Of a stretch of DNA of 58,257 bases, positions 53,994-58,257 are shown piece after piece. The DNA is from JAVBNC01 sp031551765 (lineage in GTDB: Bacteria; Desulfobacterota; Desulfovibrionia; Desulfovibrionales; Desulfovibrionaceae). Each line of letters begins with the position of its first letter. Within the stretch, counting starts at the first letter, position 1. The stretch lies in contig JAVBNC010000158.1 of assembly GCA_031551765.1 (NCBI GenBank), forward strand, positions 1 to 58,257, in the 5' to 3' direction. A program made the translations under genes and the position numbers. Under the pieces are notes generated by a model, which was given only the letters and a program-made list of their open reading frames with translations, had not been told where the DNA came from and did no database searches.

Positions 53994-54704
53994 ATGCGCC
54001 TTGCCGTCTGCATACTCCACTACGGCGATCCGGCTCGCACGGCCCGCCTGCACCAGCAGTTTCTGGCGTCGGACCCGGAGCGGGCAGGGGACATCCTGGT
54101 GCTGGACAACGCCTCTCCCGAGCCCTATCCGGAGGCATGGACCCGTCTGTCCGAAAACATTTACTGGTCCGGGGCCCTGGCCTGGACGCTGGACGCTGCC
54201 GCCGGAGCAGGGTATACGCATCTCTGGTTCTGCAATAATGACGCGGAGTTCGTGTCCGCCCCGCCTTTCGTGGACAGGCTCACGGCGCGCTGGCGGCGTC
54301 TGGAAAAGGCGGGCAGGGTGGGCCTTATCGCCCCGGCCGTGACCATGAACCCGTACCATCCGCAGATGACAGCCCAGCCTGGCGGCCCCTGTCTGCCCGC
54401 GCGTTACGTGGACGGCATAGCTCCGGCCCTCAGCCTGGAGTGCCTGCGGGACATAGGCGGGCTGGACCACGCGGGCAACCCCTACGGCTACGGGGTGGAT
54501 ATCTGGCTCTCTCTGCGGGCCGCCCGCGCGGGATGGGGCGTGTTCGTGGATCACGGTCTGGTCATGCGCCACCGCTACCACACAGCGGCGCGCGAGCAGG
54601 ACGGCTTTCTGCGCCGCGCGGCCGAAGCGGAACAGGCGTATTTGAGCGCGCGGATCGGAGCTGATTGGCGGAAGCAGATACAAGAATTGTCGAAGCCAAT
54701 TTAG
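53994..54704 (+). CDS. Glycosyltransferase family 2 (rhamnosyltransferase-like)
   Basis: 236 residues. GT-A fold with LAVCILHYGD at the start, ILVLDNASPE, and FCNNDAEF in place of a classical DxD; then GLIAPAVTMNPY and a C-terminal GGLDHAGNPYGYGVDIWLSLRA, like WbbL-type rhamnosyltransferases. Donor and acceptor are not shown. It ends inside repeat copy 4, whose TCGAAGCCA forms its last codons. Confidence 0.82.
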   Translation: MRLAVCILHYGDPARTARLHQQFLASDPERAGDILVLDNASPEPYPEAWTRLSENIYWSGALAWTLDAAAGAGYTHLWFCNNDAEFVSAPPFVDRLTARWRRLEKAGRVGLIAPAVTMNPYHPQMTAQPGGPCLPARYVDGIAPALSLECLRDIGGLDHAGNPYGYGVDIWLSLRAARAGWGVFVDHGLVMRHRYHTAAREQDGFLRRAAEAEQAYLSARIGADWRKQIQELSKPI

Positions 54705-54776
54705 AGTGAGAGCAGGGCGCCGCCCTGCACCCGCCCGGGGGATGATCCCCCTGGACCCCGCGACAGGGGGTTGGGG
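54687..54776 (+). repeat. GC-rich hairpin repeat, copy 4
   Basis: TTGTCGAAGCCA overlaps the end of the GT2 gene, then GCAGGGC-GCC-GCCCTGC, the GGGGGATGATCCCCC hairpin, and CCCCGCGACAGGGG. Likely acts as a terminator of the SLC13-araD-talC-GT2 unit. Confidence 0.75.
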
Positions 54777-54817
54777 TAACTGATTGAAGTTCTGGGGATA
54801 CTGTGGTTGAGCGGGAT

Positions 54818-56905
54818 ATGAACGGCATACCTCCAGCGGTACTTGAACAGTCTCGTAACTTGCGGGAACAACTGGAATATCACTCCCGGCAATACTACGT
54901 GCTGGACGATCCCACCATCACGGACGCGGAGTACGACGCCCTGTTCCGTGAGCTTGTGGCGTTGGAAGAAGAGTATCCGGACCTGCGGGACGCCTCCTCC
55001 CCCACCATGCGCGTAGGCGGGCAGGTGCTGGAAAGCCTGGAAAGCCGCGCCCATTCTCTGCGCATGTACAGCCTGGACAACGCCTTTTCCGTGGAAGATT
55101 GGCGCGAATACACCGGCCGCACGGCCCGCCTGGCCAACAAGCCGGAACAGGAGCTGGCCTTTTGGGTGGACCCCAAAATGGACGGCCTGGCCATGGAGCT
55201 TATTTACGAGCAGGGTGTGCTGACCACGGCCCTGACGCGCGGCGACGGTGAAAAGGGCGAAGTGGTCACCCCTTCCATGCGCACGGTGCGCAATTTGCCC
55301 CTGCGCCTCAGGGGCGAAAACGTGCCTGCCTACCTGGAAGTGCGGGGTGAGGTGGTCATCACCCGTAAGGAATTCGAGCTGTTCAACGAACGCCAGCTTG
55401 CCGCCGGGGGCAAGGCGTTCGCCAACCCGCGCAACGCGGCCGCCGGGTCCGTGCGCCAGCTGGATTCCCGCGTCACGGCGGCCCGGCCCCTGCGTTTCAT
55501 GGCGTACGGCGTGGGCTTGGTGGACGGGGCCGCTCAAGGGCCGTGGGATACCTATGAACACTTGATGCAAGCTCTGCACGCCATGGGTTTCGCCATTGCG
55601 CCGGAAGCGCGCCTCTGCGCCAGCGCGGCGGAAGTGGAAACGGCCTTTGCGGAATTGGGCCGCAAACGTTCGTCCCTGCCCTTTGAAATCGACGGGGTGG
55701 TGGCCAAGGTCAACGATATTTCCCTGCATGAAAGCCTGGGCTTTACCGCGCGGGCGCCGCGCTGGGCCTTGGCGCTCAAGTTTCCGGCCGTGCAGGCCAG
55801 AACCGTCTTGCGCGCCATCCAGGTGCAGGTGGGCCGCACCGGCGTGCTCACGCCCGTGGCCGTGCTGGATCCCGTGGCTGTGGGCGGGGTGACCGTGTCC
55901 CGCGCCACCCTGCACAACGCCGACGAAATCGCGGCCAAGGACCTGCGCGAAGGCGACACCGTCCTGGTGCAGCGGGCGGGCGACGTTATCCCCGAGGTGG
56001 TGCGGCCTATTCTGGAAGAGCGGCCCGCCGACGCGCAGCCTTACGTGTTCCCCACCATCTGCCCGTCCTGCGGCAGCGAGGCCGCGCGGGCGGAAGGCGA
56101 AGCGGCCTACCGCTGCGTGAATTCCCTCTGTCCGGCCGTGGTGCGGGAATCCATCAAGTTTTTCGCCTCCAAGTCCGGGCTGGATATCCAGGGCGTGGGC
56201 AGCCGCTGGGTAGAAGCCTTTGTGGACAAGGGCCTTGTCAAAAGCCCGGCGGACCTTTTCCGCATCACAACGGAGCAGCTCAGAGACTTTGACCGCATGG
56301 GCGAAAAGCTGGCGGCTAATTTCATCGCGGCTTTTGAAACGGCGCGCGTCACGGCGTCCCTGCCCCGGCTTATCTGCGCCCTGGGCATGCGCCATGTGGG
56401 GGAGCAGACCGCGAAAGCCCTGGCCGCCCGCTACCGCGACCTGGACGCCCTGTCCGCCGCCGGCTTTGAAGATTTGCAAGCCGTGCCCGACGTGGGTCCG
56501 GAAGTGGCGGAAGCCATTTGCCTGTATTTTGAAAACCCGGGCAACCAGGCGCTCTTGCGGGAATTCAAGGACCTGGGCCTGTGGCCCGTGGCTCCCGTGC
56601 CGGCAGCGGCGGCCAAGCAAGGCGGCCCGCTGGCGGGCAAAAGCCTGCTGTTCACCGGAACCCTGTCCCTGCCGCGCGAAAAGGCGGAGCGGTTGGCGGA
56701 AGAGGCGGGCGGCCGCATCGTTTCCGGGGTTTCCCGCAAGCTGGATTTCCTGGTGGCGGGCGACAAGGCGGGGTCCAAGCTGCAAAAAGCCCAGGCTCTT
56801 GGCGTCGCCGTGCTGGACGAAGCCGCGTTCATGCGCCTGCTGGGCTCGGGAGCGAAGCAGGCGCATGAACCCGCCGCGCCCCAGGAACAACTACGTCTTT
56901 TGTAG
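54818..56905 (+). CDS. ligA: NAD-dependent DNA ligase
   Basis: 695 residues. Domain Ia with YHSRQYYVLDDPTITDAEYD, the adenylated lysine K120 in PKMDGLA, the OB fold, a four-cysteine zinc finger (CPSC and CVNSLC), helix-hairpin-helix repeats and a C-terminal BRCT domain (about 600-680). It seals nicks in replication and repair. ATG 54818 is used because family members start close to this position; GTG 54803 in frame is an alternative. Confidence 0.95.
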   Translation: MNGIPPAVLEQSRNLREQLEYHSRQYYVLDDPTITDAEYDALFRELVALEEEYPDLRDASSPTMRVGGQVLESLESRAHSLRMYSLDNAFSVEDWREYTGRTARLANKPEQELAFWVDPKMDGLAMELIYEQGVLTTALTRGDGEKGEVVTPSMRTVRNLPLRLRGENVPAYLEVRGEVVITRKEFELFNERQLAAGGKAFANPRNAAAGSVRQLDSRVTAARPLRFMAYGVGLVDGAAQGPWDTYEHLMQALHAMGFAIAPEARLCASAAEVETAFAELGRKRSSLPFEIDGVVAKVNDISLHESLGFTARAPRWALALKFPAVQARTVLRAIQVQVGRTGVLTPVAVLDPVAVGGVTVSRATLHNADEIAAKDLREGDTVLVQRAGDVIPEVVRPILEERPADAQPYVFPTICPSCGSEAARAEGEAAYRCVNSLCPAVVRESIKFFASKSGLDIQGVGSRWVEAFVDKGLVKSPADLFRITTEQLRDFDRMGEKLAANFIAAFETARVTASLPRLICALGMRHVGEQTAKALAARYRDLDALSAAGFEDLQAVPDVGPEVAEAICLYFENPGNQALLREFKDLGLWPVAPVPAAAAKQGGPLAGKSLLFTGTLSLPREKAERLAEEAGGRIVSGVSRKLDFLVAGDKAGSKLQKAQALGVAVLDEAAFMRLLGSGAKQAHEPAAPQEQLRLL

Positions 56906-57036
56906 TATGTTGCGCTTGAGATTTCCGCTTAACGGCGGCAAAGCCCGCCTACGGAAATCTCGCGGGCCTTGCTGCACTGCGTTACGCAAGGCCAGAGCAT
57001 TTTATCCGATAGAGCAATGCAATGTGAAAATGCTCT
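56903..57036 (-). repeat. Three-hairpin dispersed repeat, copy C (inverted)
   Basis: On the minus strand: AGAGCATTTT with AAAATGCTCT (57036-56994), GGCCTTGC with GCAAGGCC (56993-56965), then GAGATTTCCG with CGGAAATCTC (56961-56918) around CCGCCGTTAAG. Starts at the ligA stop and fills the gap to dapB. Confidence 0.8.
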
Positions 57037-57083
57037 ATGACTCGTAATCCGGGGCCGCCATGGCTCCGGTAAAGGATCACGCC

Positions 57084-57872
57084 ATGCAACAGATATCGCT
57101 TGTCATCATGGGGGCCGCGGGCCGCATGGGCTCCACCCTTATCCGTCTGGCCAAGACCGACCCCGCTTTCCGCCTCGCGGCGCTTATGGAGCGCCCGGAA
57201 CTGACCGGGCAGCTGCTCCAGGCGGAAGGCTGCCTCACGGGCAGCGACCTGGATCAGATACTGCCCCAGGTCAAAGGGGCGGTCATCATCGACTTCACCT
57301 CGCCGGAAGGTTCCCTGGCCACGGCCGCCGCGGCCGTGCGCCACGGCAACACCCAGGTTATAGGCACCACGGGGTTCACTCCCACACAAAAAGCGGAACT
57401 GGAAGCACTTGCCGCGCAAACGCCCATTTTCTGGGCGCCCAACATGAGCGTGGGCGTTAACGTGCTGCTCAAAATCCTGCCCCTGGCCGCGCGTCTTCTG
57501 GGCGACCAGTACGACATGGAACTGCTGGAAATCCACCACAACAAGAAAAAGGACGCGCCCAGCGGCACGGCCCTGCGTCTGGCGGAAACCATGGCCGAGG
57601 CCCGGGGCTGGGACCTGCCCGGCGTGGCCTGCTACCACCGTGAAGGCATCACCGGCGAGCGCCCCCAAAAGCAATTGGGCATGCAGACCCTGCGCGGCGG
57701 TGACGTGACGGGCATCCATACCGCATATTTTTTCGGGCCGGGCGAGCGCATCGAAATAACCCACCAGGCCCACTCCCGCGACAACTTCGCCCAGGGCGCG
57801 CTGCAAGCCGCCAAGTGGCTGAGCGTCCAAAAAGCGGGCCAACTGTGGGGTATGCAGGATATGTTGCCGTAA
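57084..57872 (+). CDS. dapB: 4-hydroxy-tetrahydrodipicolinate reductase
   Basis: 262 residues. N-terminal NAD(P)H fold with VIMGAAGRMGSTLI, then GTTGFTPTQK, and the catalytic ELLEIHHNKKKDAPSGTALR. It reduces the product of DapA on the way to diaminopimelate and lysine. I use ATG 57084 because AAAGGA lies 9 bases upstream; ATG 57060 in the same frame has none. lysC is 34 kb away, so lysine genes are scattered. Confidence 0.95.
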   Translation: MQQISLVIMGAAGRMGSTLIRLAKTDPAFRLAALMERPELTGQLLQAEGCLTGSDLDQILPQVKGAVIIDFTSPEGSLATAAAAVRHGNTQVIGTTGFTPTQKAELEALAAQTPIFWAPNMSVGVNVLLKILPLAARLLGDQYDMELLEIHHNKKKDAPSGTALRLAETMAEARGWDLPGVACYHREGITGERPQKQLGMQTLRGGDVTGIHTAYFFGPGERIEITHQAHSRDNFAQGALQAAKWLSVQKAGQLWGMQDMLP

Positions 57873-57881
57873 AAGGCAGTA

Positions 57882-57964
57882 TGGTCGAAGCCATCCAAGA
57901 ATGAGGGCAGGGCGCTGCCCTGCACCCGCCAAGGGCTGGCGCCCCTGGACCCCGTTCAGGGTGA
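57882..57964 (+). repeat. GC-rich hairpin repeat, copy 5
   Basis: TGGTCGAAGCCATCCAAGAA ten bases behind the dapB stop, the hairpin GCAGGGC-GCT-GCCCTGC and a GGGC/GCCC pair. The context CCGTAAAAGGC around the dapB stop even resembles the context at the uvrB stop before copy 2. Confidence 0.8.
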
Positions 57965-57998
57965 CTAAAAGAAAGGTGCATATCTGCCGTTCTGTTGA

Positions 57999-58076
57999 CT
58001 CGGCACGTCCTGTGCCGAGCCCCTTCGGGGCGCCGGGGAAGACTCCGGCGGGCAATTTTGCCATCCTGCAAAATTG
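57999..58076. repeat. Tandem array of four hairpins
   Basis: CTCGGCAC/GTGCCGAG (57999-58019), GCCCC/GGGGC (58019-58031), CGCCGG/CCGGCG (58031-58050) and CAATTTTG/CAAAATTG (58053-58076), all perfect and nearly contiguous. No gene is visible from 57873 to the window end. Confidence 0.65.
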
Positions 58077-58227
58077 TCGCGCCACGGTGCTCACATACTG
58101 TCGGGTGCTGGTTTGAATAGTTGAAAAAGGCGTTGCCCGTAATTGTACGGTGCCGCTTCATCAAAGAGAAACGCCCCATTACCCTGTCAAAGTTTTTAGG
58201 GAAAGGGGATGGGATCCAAGGGAAGGG

Positions 58228-58257
58228 GAAAACCCCTTTTTCCCAAAAGGGGTTTTC
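58228..58257. terminator. Strong inverted repeat at the window end
   Basis: GAAAACCCCTTTT (58228-58240) pairs perfectly with AAAAGGGGTTTTC (58245-58257). Terminator-like in both directions, or part of an intergenic repeat that continues beyond the window. Confidence 0.6.

Noticed and set aside
54701..56890. 729-codon open frame on the minus strand opposite ligA
   Set aside because: Shadow of ligA; composition rich in G, H, Q and A with no domain.
48251..58257. CRISPR array formed by the GC-rich repeats
   Set aside because: Copies are kilobases apart, in both directions, and vary in sequence; no regular spacers and no cas genes.

Overview
The window is GC-rich chromosomal DNA that looks like a member of the Desulfovibrionaceae (Desulfovibrio-like anaerobes). 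This assignment is inferred from gene content and order. The clearest single clue is the adenylate kinase at 43941-44615, whose cysteine/histidine metal site has the same spacing and, by my count, the same numbering as the metal-binding adenylate kinase known from Desulfovibrio gigas. Supporting clues are the C4-dicarboxylate and 2-hydroxycarboxylate transporters, the CcsA-HemA-siroheme cluster and a selenium-associated YedF protein. Most of the window is densely packed housekeeping genes. I see no phage, CRISPR array, plasmid module or recognisable defence system.

Layout: 1-145 is the start of an IS1595-type transposase cut by the window edge. 146-3282 holds yedF (minus) and the outer-envelope pair msbA plus a DUF374 acyltransferase. 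3302-10116 is a macromolecular-synthesis cluster rpsU, yqeY, mutS2, dnaG, rpoD (plus). 10351-11445 is a diguanylate cyclase. 11534-18299 is one long minus-strand block: a small membrane protein, a 44-residue lipoprotein, hslV, ispE, tRNA-Gln, prs, rplY, pth, carD, rho. 18535-21287 has two convergent organic-acid transporters (Dcu and 2HCT). 21556-25299 (minus) is acpS, nnr, tsaE, lysC. 25462-34376 (plus) has ugd, cheW, mfd, a two-receiver response regulator, a lipoprotein SurA-like chaperone, a wrecked dapA-family gene and surA. 34587-39786 has rodZ-like, recO, glyQS and rpsT. 39945-44615 has a siroheme/haem/cytochrome c group (precorrin-2 dehydrogenase, ccsA, hemA), tilS, a 35-codon ORF and adk. 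44690-48227 is a three-gene glycan cassette (GT9, radical SAM, CgeB-type glycosyltransferase). 48340-57872 has uvrB, an SLC13 transporter with araD, talC and a GT2, then ligA and dapB.

Two families of dispersed, strongly structured intergenic repeats are the main non-coding feature. One (three copies: before mfd, before rodZ and, inverted, between ligA and dapB) is a string of three hairpins whose stems differ in sequence but stay paired. The other (five copies) is GC-rich, mostly sits directly behind stop codons, and includes an inverted pair after uvrB. The right end of the window is a tandem array of hairpins without a gene.

Most interesting for follow-up: the three-hairpin repeat with compensatory changes; a radical SAM enzyme with a SPASM-like cysteine domain at its N-terminus between two glycosyltransferases; the small translationally coupled ORFs at 17806-17940 and 43834-43941; the dapA-family pseudogene; and several palindromes in leaders and promoters. 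No novel system is proven by sequence reading alone.
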